A stretch of 64,000 bases of DNA from Skeletonema tropicum (GCA_037178625.1 CM074139.1:2604001-2668000); one strand, 5' to 3'. Numbered from the stretch's first letter, positions 10,364 through 20,480 are shown. Made by a program: numbers and translations. The notes: generated by a model not told the origin, from the letters alone.

Positions 10364-13300
10364 ATGAAGATGATGGCCTCTCTACTACCGACAACACTGC
10401 TGCTAACCAGCCTGCTAATACTGACCATCACCGTACTTATCATTCCACCAACGGATTCCTTTCAGACGCCAATAATATTCCCTCTTCTCTGGCTATCAAA
10501 ACGGCTCACAATCAAAACATCCTCCAATCATCATCAAAATAATAACGATCAAGTATCATCTGTAGCTGATGTACTGCCACCTTCTCAGCATGCTCGTTAT
10601 CGACGACGACGACAACAATTACCCTCAATATCGCTCACACCAATCTTATCTGCACTAGCCAACACCATCGCCACCAAAACACTCTCACTAGATTCCAAAA
10701 CGAAAACTAAACAGCGTGAAAATAACTTGATCCATTGGATCACACAAGAATCCTCGGAAAGCAGTAGCGCCATTCGCAGTAACATTCGCAGTAACATTCG
10801 TATCGACAACCATCCCAAAACTCAAATAAGAGGCCTCTTTGCTCAAAGGGACATTCGATCGAATGAATTGATTGTGGAGGTGCCGTATCATGTGGCCTTG
10901 TTGGTGGGGGACAATTTAAATTTGAGACAGGATATAGATTGTATCTACAATACCAATCATCATGCCTCATGGGATGAGGGGGATGTGGAGGATGTGTTGC
11001 AGGGATTGTACTTTTTGGAGAATTTCGTCAAGGGTGCGTCGTTTCAACATGAATCAACAGGTCATGAATACTCTGTTAGTTCTCAGTCTACTCCTGATAC
11101 TGATTATGAATTTCAATTGGATTGTGAGTATTATGCTCCGTATGTTACCTCTCTGCCACCCAAACCAATCGATAGCGATAGTAACAGCTACGGCAACAGC
11201 TACGACAAGGAAGAAGGACTCACGCCCGACTTTTGGTCCGACTCGATCATTGACGAAATTGGCATCCCCACCTACACTCAACGGATACTCGACAGGAAAC
11301 GCATTCTAGAAACCATTGCAAAGAATAACAATGTTGATGAGAGTGATTTGCAATGGGCGACATTTCTGATACGTTCGAGACGTTTTACAACGTGGAATAT
11401 GGTGCCTGATCCAATGTACGATATCGAAGAAGGAGAAGGAGGAGGAGGAGGACCATTTGGTGCATTTCCAACAGCAGCAGCAGCAGCACTATTCAATCAA
11501 AAGAAGAAGATTGAACAAATACAAGGATTCCTAGTCCCACTAATCGACATGGCAAATCACAATCCAAATCCTAATGCCGAAATGAACATCAGCGTGAATA
11601 AATGGACACGAAAGTTTGATGAGACTAGTAGCTTTGCCCTACGTGCGACACGACCCATTCGTAAGGGAGAGGAGATTACGATTTCGTATGGGGATGGAAG
11701 TTCAACTTGTTTGGAGTTGTTGGATAAGTATGGTTTCTTTGTGGAGGGGGATGAGGATGGAGCGGATGAGAGGGGGTTGGTGGATTTGGAGGTGGCGTGG
11801 GGGACTAGTGTGGAGGAGGATGAGGTGGAGTTGGATCGATTGGTGAGGGGTAGTGTTGATTCTTCGACGGTGTCTTCTTCTTCTTCCAAGTTAAAGACAA
11901 TTGTATCTCGTTTGCAAGATGAGTACACGTTCAATTTTCCTTTGGTACTGGAGAATAACGAAGAAATGAAGTTGATTGGGTCGGGGATACGTGAGAAATT
12001 GGGGATTAATGTCTATGCTGTGGGGATGTATGGCTCCCCATCATTACTGAATGCCGTGTCACCGTCTGATTTACGATACAAGGCGCGTCAATTTGTTTCT
12101 TCGTCGTCGGATGTTGGCTCTGGAATGACATCCTTTGTGTTGGAAATGATACTGCAAGCAGAGGGGAAGGTAATTGCCGAGGCGATTGCGGATAGTGTTG
12201 GGGTACGTTACGATGGATCGCGGTTGGATGTGGAACAGTTGGAAAATCTCATTAGTGATGGGATTAGTGGCAAGGGAGGTCAGGTGAAGAAGGGTACGAC
12301 GTTGAGATTTGACTGCACGAAGGAGGGAGTTAGTTTATTGGTGGATGGTTTAGAGCGGGGTGAAGTCAAGGCTAGTGGTCTTGGTAAGGCATTTGTGGAT
12401 GTGTACCTTGATAATGATGCTGTGAGCCCCAGTTTGATTCACAGTTGCATCGAGAACTCATCAACTGCTACAAATGCCGTGACGGAGAGCTCTAGTGAGA
12501 GCGATGTGGAAGGAAGTGCCAGTAGACGCACTATGCTTTCTCTTCGTATTTGGTTGAAGAGATTGAAGAAATGGACTAAACCTGTTGACGCATCTGTTGC
12601 TGCTGTTAGCGACGTAGTTGATGGAGTCAGTGCAGAAGTGAGTGATGGAGCTCCATCTTCCGTTGATAACACATTGGATATTTCTAATCAAGATGCAGAT
12701 ACAACTGAAGAAGCTAATGAGGCTGTGGCTATTGCAGAAGTTTCAAAAGATGAGGTAGCAAATGAATCAATCTCAGATGATGTATCCTCCGATGATATGC
12801 CATCGGTGGAATCAACCACTTTTCAACCAAATGTTGATGAATCCACGCAGGTCGTAGAGGAGGAAGCAATCGATCAAGAAACAGCTGTACGGCCTGAACC
12901 AGAAGTTACAAGCGTTTGGGATAAACCAAATGTCGATACAAAAGATATTGCAGCAAGAATTCGTGAATTGGAAACAGAGATTGCAGAAGAGATCAAAAGA
13001 GTCAAGTCCCAGGTAGGTCCTACTTCTGAAATAGAAAGTCTTGCAGGAGAGAGCGCTTTGCCAGCTGACGCTGAGACCATTCCACCGGTGGTAGATGCAA
13101 AGGCTGCTGCGGTTGAGTCAAAAGCAAAGTCAATAAAAGAGAAAGCAACAGGTGTGTCATTCGATCCCAAGCTAGAAGAAGGTATGTTCTTGGTTGGTGC
13201 TGGTGTGAGGAAGAAGGCCATCATTAATGTCTATGCAGTTGCTATGTACTCATCGCCCACGGCAATTGCTTCACTGGGGTCATTGAAAAAGGGCAAGGAT

Positions 13301-13705
13301 GCTCGATCAACACTAAGAGACTCGTCACGGACATTCAATTCATTCACTCCCAAGACATCGTTTGTTCTCGAGATGACCTTCAAGGCCGATGGAAAAACAA
13401 TTGCAGAAGCCATTGCAGACGGTGTCAAACCGCGTCATAGCGGATCACCTGCTGCTGTGACAGAATTGGAGAATCTCATAGTAGAAGGTGTCAAAGGCAA
13501 GGGTGGACAAGCAACCAAAGGTACGATCTTTCGCTTTGATTGTGATGCTGAAGGAGTTTCTGTCAGTGTCGATGGGAATCTGCAAGGTAAGGTGGCAAGT
13601 GAAGGCATGGGAAGTGCCCTGGTAGATGTTTTCATGGATGACAAGGCTGTGAGTCCACAGTTGGTTGATAGTTGCATGGAAACTTGGTGCGGTAGTGGGC
13701 TATAA
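10364..13705 (+). CDS. SET-domain methyltransferase fused to two chalcone-isomerase-like domains (1,113 aa)
   Basis: One uninterrupted frame. Residues 1-32 form a hydrophobic signal-like segment ending DSFQTP. An aromatic residue right after a signal peptide resembles the diatom plastid-targeting motif, so plastid import is plausible. Residues ~155-460 resemble SET proteins of the SETD3/Rubisco-methyltransferase type: IRGLFAQRDI near the start, VPLIDMANHN near 390, and the C-terminal SET core KGEEITISYGDG near 435, ending in a short LELLDKYGF segment. Residues ~518-695 and ~929-1,109 are two diverged copies of a chalcone-isomerase-fold domain: LIGSGIREKLGINVYAVGMY and LVGAGVRKKAIINVYAVAMY, each followed by FVLEM, IAEAIAD, LENLI and FVDVY/LVDVF. 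Non-enzymatic members of that fold bind fatty acids. The linker at ~700-925 is acidic, Ser/Glu-rich and probably disordered. The enzymatic target is not deducible. The stop lies 65 bp from the stop of the convergent BMT5-like gene. Confidence 0.88.
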   Translation: MKMMASLLPTTLLLTSLLILTITVLIIPPTDSFQTPIIFPLLWLSKRLTIKTSSNHHQNNNDQVSSVADVLPPSQHARYRRRRQQLPSISLTPILSALANTIATKTLSLDSKTKTKQRENNLIHWITQESSESSSAIRSNIRSNIRIDNHPKTQIRGLFAQRDIRSNELIVEVPYHVALLVGDNLNLRQDIDCIYNTNHHASWDEGDVEDVLQGLYFLENFVKGASFQHESTGHEYSVSSQSTPDTDYEFQLDCEYYAPYVTSLPPKPIDSDSNSYGNSYDKEEGLTPDFWSDSIIDEIGIPTYTQRILDRKRILETIAKNNNVDESDLQWATFLIRSRRFTTWNMVPDPMYDIEEGEGGGGGPFGAFPTAAAAALFNQKKKIEQIQGFLVPLIDMANHNPNPNAEMNISVNKWTRKFDETSSFALRATRPIRKGEEITISYGDGSSTCLELLDKYGFFVEGDEDGADERGLVDLEVAWGTSVEEDEVELDRLVRGSVDSSTVSSSSSKLKTIVSRLQDEYTFNFPLVLENNEEMKLIGSGIREKLGINVYAVGMYGSPSLLNAVSPSDLRYKARQFVSSSSDVGSGMTSFVLEMILQAEGKVIAEAIADSVGVRYDGSRLDVEQLENLISDGISGKGGQVKKGTTLRFDCTKEGVSLLVDGLERGEVKASGLGKAFVDVYLDNDAVSPSLIHSCIENSSTATNAVTESSSESDVEGSASRRTMLSLRIWLKRLKKWTKPVDASVAAVSDVVDGVSAEVSDGAPSSVDNTLDISNQDADTTEEANEAVAIAEVSKDEVANESISDDVSSDDMPSVESTTFQPNVDESTQVVEEEAIDQETAVRPEPEVTSVWDKPNVDTKDIAARIRELETEIAEEIKRVKSQVGPTSEIESLAGESALPADAETIPPVVDAKAAAVESKAKSIKEKATGVSFDPKLEEGMFLVGAGVRKKAIINVYAVAMYSSPTAIASLGSLKKGKDARSTLRDSSRTFNSFTPKTSFVLEMTFKADGKTIAEAIADGVKPRHSGSPAAVTELENLIVEGVKGKGGQATKGTIFRFDCDAEGVSVSVDGNLQGKVASEGMGSALVDVFMDDKAVSPQLVDSCMETWCGSGL

Positions 13706-13770
13706 TAGCAATGTGAGTGAGGGGTAAAGAATGTTCATCATTATTAAGTATTTTATTATTCAATTATTCG

Positions 13771-15537
13771 TCATGTTGCAGTGGCAGCTGCAGCAGAGGA
13801 GCAAAAGTTCTCGTGCTGTCGTTTTGCCCTCTTTTCACGGAATGATTTGGAACAGTAGGAGCATCGGAACGACGATGATTGCAATGTCCCTTCTTCGTAA
13901 GTAGAATCCACTGGTGCCGTCGAAGAGGTGCTGGGTACAAAGTCCTGTTCATGACGAATCCTATCTGTATCTGAGGAAAATATCAAGTCACAAATTGGGC
14001 AAGAGCTAACAACTGATGGTGGAGCCACAACATTACAACTCTCTTTACCTTTTTCTTTGCCTTTGTACCAGTCAGGCTTGATGTCCAAGTGGACACCACT
14101 ATGTTTCGCCCGCTCGTGATCGAGTAGAGCTTGCTTATGTGGAAATTCTCTTGATGGTTCATCCTCTTTCCTTTCAGAATCACATATTTTGCAGATGAAT
14201 CGTTCTCCACCATTCCTCATTATTCGTTGTGGTTGTTGCTCATCTTCTGGTACGCATTGTTTTCCGCCCATCTTTCTCTTTTTACCCTTCTTCTTCTTCG
14301 TTTGAGCCCATGCAACTGCTTCGTCACAATCAGGATGTGAGCAAATGATATGATTCTTGAGAGAACGTTCTTCATGAAAGGACTTGGTACAATAATTACA
14401 TGGATATGGATCGGCAGATATTGATGTAGAGCCGACATCATCATCACCATTATTTGAGAGCTTTGCTTCTTTCCCTTCAGCAGATTTGTTATTTAGAAGT
14501 GTTGCTGTTTCTATATTCTCCCACGGCAGCATGCCAACATTCTCATCCAACGAAGAAGAAGAAGAAGAAGTCAAGGGATAATCACAACTTCGACCAAACA
14601 CCAACGTTTCACTCTCTCCATCACGAGTTGTTTTCTCATCACCCTGCTTTATAGCTCTCCTATTGGCGAAACTTTTACCACTCTGATGTCTCCTCAATTG
14701 ATAATACGTCTTTTCCTTATTATTCAATGATGGAGGTGGACAAAACTTGCCACGTCGTAACAACACCAATCCATGCCGCTCCGCTCCACTAATGCACATC
14801 CATCGTTCACACTGCCCTTTTACTAATGTGAGATACAACAATCCCAAATTTGGTTTCATCCATCGTTTAGTAGCGGCGTGGAAAAAATGCAATAGGAAGC
14901 GTTTGTGGAGTTGTGCATCTTCTATACCCAGATGGGGATGATGGAAGAGGACATGGTCGAAATGTTGGAGTGATGGGTGATCGTCGTCCAATGAAGATTG
15001 CACTGCATTTACTCCGTGAACTATCTTTGTCGTTACACGACTATTCGATGATTGCTGCTGCTCTTTTATGTTACCTGTTCGTTTGTTGATTGACTGAATA
15101 TTCGTCAAGATAAAATCAGCATCTTTGTACTTGCGTTTGACTTCTTCCGATGTGTCGACTCCCGTGCAGGTCACATCATAATGTGTCATGATTTCGCTAC
15201 TGATCTTTGGCTTGCTATCGTCGCCGCTTGTTGTTGGAGGAGCGCATGGTAGAGAAGAATGATGATCTGACAGAGCAGCTAAGTAGCGACACATGTCGAG
15301 CGAGTAGGTGAAGTCTCCATCTCCCAGGAGGATGTAGGAGAGTTGTTTCGCCATGATCAAGAAGCTTCCGTGCATAGAAGAAGTTGTGGTATTGTAGAGT
15401 TGTGGTGGCTCTAAATACGGTTTCGGAAGTAGGACGGAGCGGACGCCGGACCTCATGTCCACAATGGGCGGGGGGAATAAGTCATCAAGCAAAAGATGCC
15501 CCTCTATTATTTTTGAGACTTCAGACGAATACAACAT
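13771..15537 (-). CDS. BMT5-like rRNA (uridine-N3) methyltransferase domain with C-terminal zinc fingers
   Basis: Uninterrupted frame of 588 codons from the upstream Met. The methyltransferase domain (DUF2431/BMT5-like) begins at about residue 62 with MAKQLSYILLGDGDFTYSLD, where LLGDGDF is the S-adenosylmethionine-binding loop. VDTSEEVKRKYKDAD and FDHVLFHHPHLG follow at the expected spacing. In yeast this family methylates 25S rRNA in the nucleolus. The C-terminal half is unusual: C2H2 or C2HC fingers near residues 377-402, 445-475, 510-535 (last ligand unclear) and 553-578, separated by Lys-rich linkers. The Met at 15,354 fits the family start best. The 61 residues before it may be a leader or untranslated. 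The tandem-array breakpoint falls exactly in that Met codon, so units 2-4 carry the leader but not the enzyme. Confidence 0.85.
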   Translation of the reverse strand: MLYSSEVSKIIEGHLLLDDLFPPPIVDMRSGVRSVLLPKPYLEPPQLYNTTTSSMHGSFLIMAKQLSYILLGDGDFTYSLDMCRYLAALSDHHSSLPCAPPTTSGDDSKPKISSEIMTHYDVTCTGVDTSEEVKRKYKDADFILTNIQSINKRTGNIKEQQQSSNSRVTTKIVHGVNAVQSSLDDDHPSLQHFDHVLFHHPHLGIEDAQLHKRFLLHFFHAATKRWMKPNLGLLYLTLVKGQCERWMCISGAERHGLVLLRRGKFCPPPSLNNKEKTYYQLRRHQSGKSFANRRAIKQGDEKTTRDGESETLVFGRSCDYPLTSSSSSSLDENVGMLPWENIETATLLNNKSAEGKEAKLSNNGDDDVGSTSISADPYPCNYCTKSFHEERSLKNHIICSHPDCDEAVAWAQTKKKKGKKRKMGGKQCVPEDEQQPQRIMRNGGERFICKICDSERKEDEPSREFPHKQALLDHERAKHSGVHLDIKPDWYKGKEKGKESCNVVAPPSVVSSCPICDLIFSSDTDRIRHEQDFVPSTSSTAPVDSTYEEGTLQSSSFRCSYCSKSFREKRAKRQHENFCSSAAAATAT

Positions 15538-16104
15538 AGTGTATCGTAATCAGATGGTTCGTCACAGTTGATGTTGTGTCAACTCTACTCTTACATAGCC
15601 CAGACCCTGCCCAGTGCCCAGACCCAAGCACCTACTACACACAAATATTCGGGAGAACGGTTTGTAAGGCAAACGGCTCGGCAGGACTAGCTGCCATTCA
15701 AGCACTCTATGAGAGCAACAATGGCCCGATAACAGCGTCATCACTTAACGAGGACCAAATTTCATAGGAGTATTTATTGTACAGTACAGGTGGCAGATCT
15801 ACTTCACAAAGAAGTAGCTCTCAGTCGACTCAAGAGTCTTCTCAACCATTCACAGATGCTTTTCTTGTTCAAAATACCAGTGGTACGTAGTTTACCGTAG
15901 CACAGAAATAGCCTAAAGCCCCACACACACTCTGTTCACCTTCCAACTATATTATACACCTATTGTACAGAAATGTCAGGAATTCTCCTGTAGACTTGAT
16001 GAATGTAGAGTAAGTGTTAAGCAGGGAGAAGATCTTGCAGATCTCTCTCTCTTGAGAGAACGGAGTGAAAATGAAACCTGGGGGAAACTTCATCCGCATC
16101 GCAC
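15538..16104. promoter_or_regulatory. Intergenic: BMT5 promoter side and mgs downstream region
   Basis: This lies between the 5' end of the BMT5-like gene and the MITE, downstream of the methylglyoxal-synthase gene. It must hold the BMT5 promoter if that gene is transcribed from here. Short plus-strand frames show no domain. A CTCTCTCTCTTGAGAGA motif occurs at about 16,040-16,059. The shortened form of this motif in units 3 and 4 is one of their markers. Confidence 0.45.
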
Positions 16105-16693
16105 GCTAGCGCCAAAAATTGACACATGCCAAAAATTGAGACAAAATTTTTTCCAGCGCGCTCTCACACAAAACTCACACAAATGTAGCTTAAAACCATG
16201 TCAGCACACCCCACTACTACAGCCCATAAATACGTATTCGACAAAAAAGGCAAGCGGGTATGCCAAACTAAACACTAACCGAATATAGTTATTCGTTGGT
16301 TGACTTATTTATATCTATTCAACATGGAGTTATCTTCAATCGTTCCTGGGTGATTTTCCACATATTTACTAGATAAAATCACTAAGTAAAATCGCCCCAA
16401 CACCCCCCTCTGACCCATGCATTCTACCACGTCAGGATGAATACAGCAGCAGTTACAATGTTGACCAGTGGCTCAAATGAAAGCTCTTTATATATGCTGT
16501 CATTATATGGCCGATGATTGTGGTGCTACGCCAAGAATGATGCATATCGGGGCCGCAACAGTAAAAATGTCGAAGATAGGGAGGAGTTTTGTGAGACGGC
16601 CTCGCTCATCTTGCTAGCTTTTGCTTCTTATTTTTGTGTCAAATAAGTTCCACGTGGACAAATTGAGATGTCTCAATTTTTGGCGCCGCTAGC
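16105..16693. mobile_element. 589-bp MITE in tandem unit 1
   Basis: Termini GCTAGCGCCAAAAATTGA and the inverted form ending GGCGCCGCTAGC. Units 3 and 4 preserve the empty site GCATCGCACGAAG (GCAC at 23,341 and 26,367), which proves insertion and fixes the boundaries. The target duplication reads as AC, or as GCAC if the right end is set 2 bp earlier. The interior has no coding capacity and is homologous to about 33,250-33,600 within the large transposon. It sits 164 bp downstream of the mgs stop codon. Confidence 0.92.
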
Positions 16694-16857
16694 ACGAAGC
16701 TAATGACAGTGCTTAAATAGTTTTTGGACATAACTACACAAGAAACAGTTTTCTTCGTTCACGAAACCACTCTCATCACAGCATATTGCCCGCACTTCAA
16801 GCGCCCCTACCCTTACTAACCCTTACACATACAACCAATCAATCGTAAACTTAAATT

Positions 16858-17943
16858 CTACTTGAGCATCATCTTCCTCACACTCTTACCCAACTTCTTC
16901 ATACCCATCCTCGCCCTACCCTTCATAGTAGTATCGTTGTCGGATTTGATTCCAAACAAACCCACTGAAACCCTCCTGTTCACAGTTGGTAGAGGTGCAA
17001 CAGTATCTTCCCCTTCCTCATTTTCGTCAGAATCTGAGTCCGAATCCGAATCTAGTAAAAGCAAAGCCTCGAGGTGTGCGCCACTAATCATACTTTGTCC
17101 CATGAGAGCTTGATCAACCGTAGTATCCGAAAGGCCTGGCTCATCCATATCTACCTCAAAAACATCATCCTCCCCGAAAGATACTCCCTTCTTATTCGCA
17201 TCCATTACCTTCTTTTCTTCCTTTGGTTTTGATGCTGGTTCCACTGCCTGTGGGGCAGGAGCAGAGGGAGAATTTCCCTTGATCACATTGGCCAACGCTA
17301 CAGCCTGTTGATGCTTGTACTCCTCCACGGCAGGTGACTCCAAAGTTTCAAAGAAGGAGGGGATCATTCCACGGCTTCCCTTTGTTAACGCAGCTCTCAA
17401 CGTGTACATCATGGACGATGCACTAGCGGGATTAGAACACACAATAATATTCCCACAGTTGGCAAGACGTTGCAACGAATCGATATCGGCTTGATGAGGA
17501 TGGGCCGACAGCGGATCGATGAAGAAGATCATACCGCCCAAATCTTCCATACACATCAAGGCTGCGATCTGGGCATCTCCACCGAGAGGACCAGATGTGC
17601 ACGTCAATCCATAATGAATGGATGGATCATCCTCCCCCCACATGCTCTTACACATCTTCATGGTCGTCTGCGTGCCAGTAACACGAAACTTCTTGAGGAT
17701 CTCCGAATAAGTCTCGATGAATTGCTTCATGGCCGGCTTCATGTGATTATGTGCCACAAGGGCCAACTGACGCATCTCAGTGGGGGCGAACTTGGAGTGG
17801 AAGGGTGCGGTGACCTCATCGGTTTCGGAGCCAACTGCTTGGGCGAGGGAGAGGCGTTCAGCATAGGTGGAGGTGCGGCGTTGTGTGAGGCTGCCTTGGC
17901 GTTGGGCGTGCATTTGCACGGCGAAGGATTGACGTCTTGACAT
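16858..17943 (-). CDS. Methylglyoxal-synthase-domain protein, copy 1 (361 aa)
   Basis: Residues ~60-185 match methylglyoxal synthase (MgsA, EC 4.2.3.3), which converts dihydroxyacetone phosphate to methylglyoxal and phosphate. ALVAHNHMK aligns with the start of the bacterial domain, SGPLGGD carries the catalytic Asp (D123), FFIDPL carries D143, and HPHQAD carries H150 and D153. Compared with E. coli, the Asp after the first His is Asn (N66), and one Thr of the phosphate loop (TGT, residues 89-91) is replaced by Gln92. About 175 extra C-terminal residues include an acidic Asp-Ser repeat (298-306) and a basic tail, and ~58 extra residues precede the domain. No signal peptide is evident, so the protein is probably cytosolic. 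The same fold closes carbamoyl-phosphate synthetases, but the phosphate-loop and GGD residues favour MgsA. Activity is inferred, not shown. Confidence 0.87.
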   Translation of the reverse strand: MSRRQSFAVQMHAQRQGSLTQRRTSTYAERLSLAQAVGSETDEVTAPFHSKFAPTEMRQLALVAHNHMKPAMKQFIETYSEILKKFRVTGTQTTMKMCKSMWGEDDPSIHYGLTCTSGPLGGDAQIAALMCMEDLGGMIFFIDPLSAHPHQADIDSLQRLANCGNIIVCSNPASASSMMYTLRAALTKGSRGMIPSFFETLESPAVEEYKHQQAVALANVIKGNSPSAPAPQAVEPASKPKEEKKVMDANKKGVSFGEDDVFEVDMDEPGLSDTTVDQALMGQSMISGAHLEALLLLDSDSDSDSDENEEGEDTVAPLPTVNRRVSVGLFGIKSDNDTTMKGRARMGMKKLGKSVRKMMLK

Positions 17944-18976
17944 GGTGGTGATTTAGTTGTTGAATGAAGAGAGGGGGGCTGGCTCAATGACAATGAACTC
18001 TTTTATGATATTATTATGTTGTTGTGTATGGTGGATTTTGGATTTTCAGATGTCGTTTTCTCGCTGCGCTTCAGCGGGGTCATTCTTTATTCAGGCAGGG
18101 GTGCGTGGAGATTGGAGATACCTTCTTCCATATATTTATGTCTTACGTATTGTACCTGTGCAAATGGGCAACACATCGGCAGATGCTCGCTCGCGGATGA
18201 GTTACGCGCCTGGGTTTATTCCTTCTTCTCAAGAGAAAGCAAGACCCGCCAGCCAGCGTGGTCAAGGGTAAACAAATTGCATGGTCAGATTTGAGTACCG
18301 AACAGACTCTGTTTCGATTGAACTATTATTGTTTTACAGACCATTTTACTGTGAGAATCATTTTACCCCAACGTACCTGGATGCGAACTGTCTGTTGTCG
18401 ACTGTCGTATCTTCATTCTCCCAAACTTCAGTCTTGCTTTCTACTTACATTGTACTTAGGAACGTCGAAAGTGTTCTTTTAATGGAGAATGCATTCAGGC
18501 GAGAGTCACAGTCATAAGTAGGAGTAGTCCGAAGAAAGATATCCCGCCTATCTATATACGCGAGCTCTCTCTCTCTAGCTGAGCGAGCGCGCGTTTCAAC
18601 AACAATTATTATGAGCGGAGGACGACGGACGACAACAATCATCTCACCCGATAATTTGGTAATGTTGCATTATCGCTACCTTTAGACAAGACATTACATC
18701 GCAAATTCTCTCCGCTCAAAGACGCCATTCCATTCACTTAGTTTATCTCTAGAGAGTGTGTATCTTCGAAACGGAATGATACTTACAATGCAAAGCAAGA
18801 TTCGCCGCGATAATTTTAATTTGGTTGTCAAACTGGTTACATTAGTGGCGATGTGTGGCAATTGAGGCGATATTGGAGCAGAAATACAGAGATAGAAAGC
18901 ACGAGAGACAAAAAAAGTACTGATGATACATCAAGGATTTGTTTGCCATGATATATTATACCTTCATACATAAGTT
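17944..18976. promoter_or_regulatory. Upstream region of mgs copy 1 to unit end
   Basis: About 1 kb upstream of the mgs start codon, repeated in every unit, so all copies carry the same putative promoter. Small overlapping frames near 17,957-18,517 have no domain and are not supported as genes. A TCTCTAGAGAG palindrome occurs at about 18,746-18,757. Confidence 0.45.
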
Positions 18977-19160
18977 TGATCAAGAAGCTTCCGTGCATAG
19001 AAGAAGTTGTGGTGTTGTAGAGTTGTGGTGGCTCTAAATACGGTTTCGGAAGTAGGACGGAGCGGACGCCGGACCTCATGTCCACAATGGGCGGGGGGAA
19101 TAAGTCATCAAGCAAAAGATGCCCCTCTATTATTTTTGAGACTTCAGACGAATACAACAT
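18977..19160 (-). pseudogene. Orphan BMT5-like 5' leader in unit 2
   Basis: The first 61 codons upstream of the internal Met of the BMT5-like gene are repeated here, but the methyltransferase part is missing. The frame runs instead into unit-end DNA and stops at 18,837. If the natural start is the internal Met, this is simply a displaced promoter and 5' leader that might still start transcription. Confidence 0.8.
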
Positions 19161-19727
19161 AGTGTATCGTAATCAGATGGTTCGTCACAGTTGATGTTGT
19201 GTCAACTCTACTCTTACATAGCCCAGACCCTGCCCAGTGCCCAGACCCAAGCACCTACTACACACAAATATTCGGGAGAACGGTTTGTAAGGCAAACGGC
19301 TCGGCAGGACTAGCTGCCATTCAAGCACTCTATGAGAGCAACAATGGCCCGATAACAGCGTCATCACTTAACGAGGACCAAATTTCATAGGAGTATTTAT
19401 TGTACAGTACAGGTGGCAGATCTACTTCACAAAGAAGTAGCTCTCAGTCGACTCAAGAGTCTTCTCAACCATTCACAGATGCTTTTCTTGTTCAAAATAC
19501 CAGTGGTACGTAGTTTACCGTAGCACAGAAATAGCCTAAAGCCCCACACACACTCTGTTCACCTTCCAACTATATTATACACCTATTGTACAGAAATGTC
19601 AGGAATTCTCCTGTAGACTTGATGAATGTAGAGTAAGTGTTAAGCAGGGAGAAGATCTTGCAGATCTCTCTCTCTTGAGAGAACGGAGTGAAAATGAAAC
19701 CTGGGGGAAACTTCATCCGCATCGCAC

Positions 19728-20316
19728 GCTAGCGCCAAAAATTGACACATGCCAAAAATTGAGACAAAATTTTTTCCAGCGCGCTCTCACACAAAACTCA
19801 CACAAATGTAGCTTAAAACCATGTCAGCACACCCCACTACTACAGCCCATAAATACGTATTCGACAAAAAAGGCAAGCGGGTATGCCAAACTAAACACTA
19901 ACCGAATATAGTTATTCGTTGGTTGACTTATTTATATCTATTCAACATGGAGTTATCTTCAATCGTTCCTGGGTGATTTTCCACATATTTACTAGATAAA
20001 ATCACTAAGTAAAATCGCCCCAACACCCCCCTCTGACCCATGCATTCTACCACGTCAGGATGAATACAGCAGCAGTTACAATGTTGACCAGTGGCTCAAA
20101 TGAAAGCTCTTTATATATGCTGTCATTATATGGCCGATGATTGTGGTGCTACGCCAAGAATGATGCATATCGGGGCCGCAACAGTAAAAATGTCGAAGAT
20201 AGGGAGGAGTTTTGTGAGACGGCCTCGCTCATCTTGCTAGCTTTTGCTTCTTATTTTTGTGTCAAATAAGTTCCACGTGGACAAATTGAGATGTCTCAAT
20301 TTTTGGCGCCGCTAGC
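19728..20316. mobile_element. 589-bp MITE in tandem unit 2
   Basis: Same element, termini and target site as in unit 1 (16,105-16,693). It was therefore copied with the unit rather than inserted independently. Confidence 0.92.
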
Positions 20317-20480
20317 ACGAAGCTAATGACAGTGCTTAAATAGTTTTTGGACATAACTACACAAGAAACAGTTTTCTTCGTTCACGAAACCACTCTCATC
20401 ACAGCATATTGCCCGCACTTCAAGCGCCCCTACCCTTACTAACCCTTACACATACAACCAATCAATCGTAAACTTAAATT

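Larger units (their letters stand above)
15354..18976. repeat. Tandem array unit 1 (3,623 bp, with MITE)
   Basis: First of four head-to-tail units. It runs from the A of the internal BMT5 start codon (minus strand), through the BMT5 leader and promoter, a 589-bp MITE, the methylglyoxal-synthase-domain gene and its ~1-kb upstream region, to CATACATAAGTT. No microhomology is visible at the unit junction. It differs from unit 2 by very few bases, one being A for G at about 15,393. Confidence 0.95.

Noticed and set aside
17470..17940. 156-residue plus-strand frame opposite the mgs gene (also in units 2-4)
   Set aside because: It is the antisense shadow of a clear enzyme domain. Its length follows from codon bias of the real gene.
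16858..17943. Assignment to the MGS-like domain of carbamoyl-phosphate synthetase
   Set aside because: The domain stands alone without ATP-grasp modules and keeps the GPLGGD, FFIDPL and HPHxxD residues typical of true methylglyoxal synthases.
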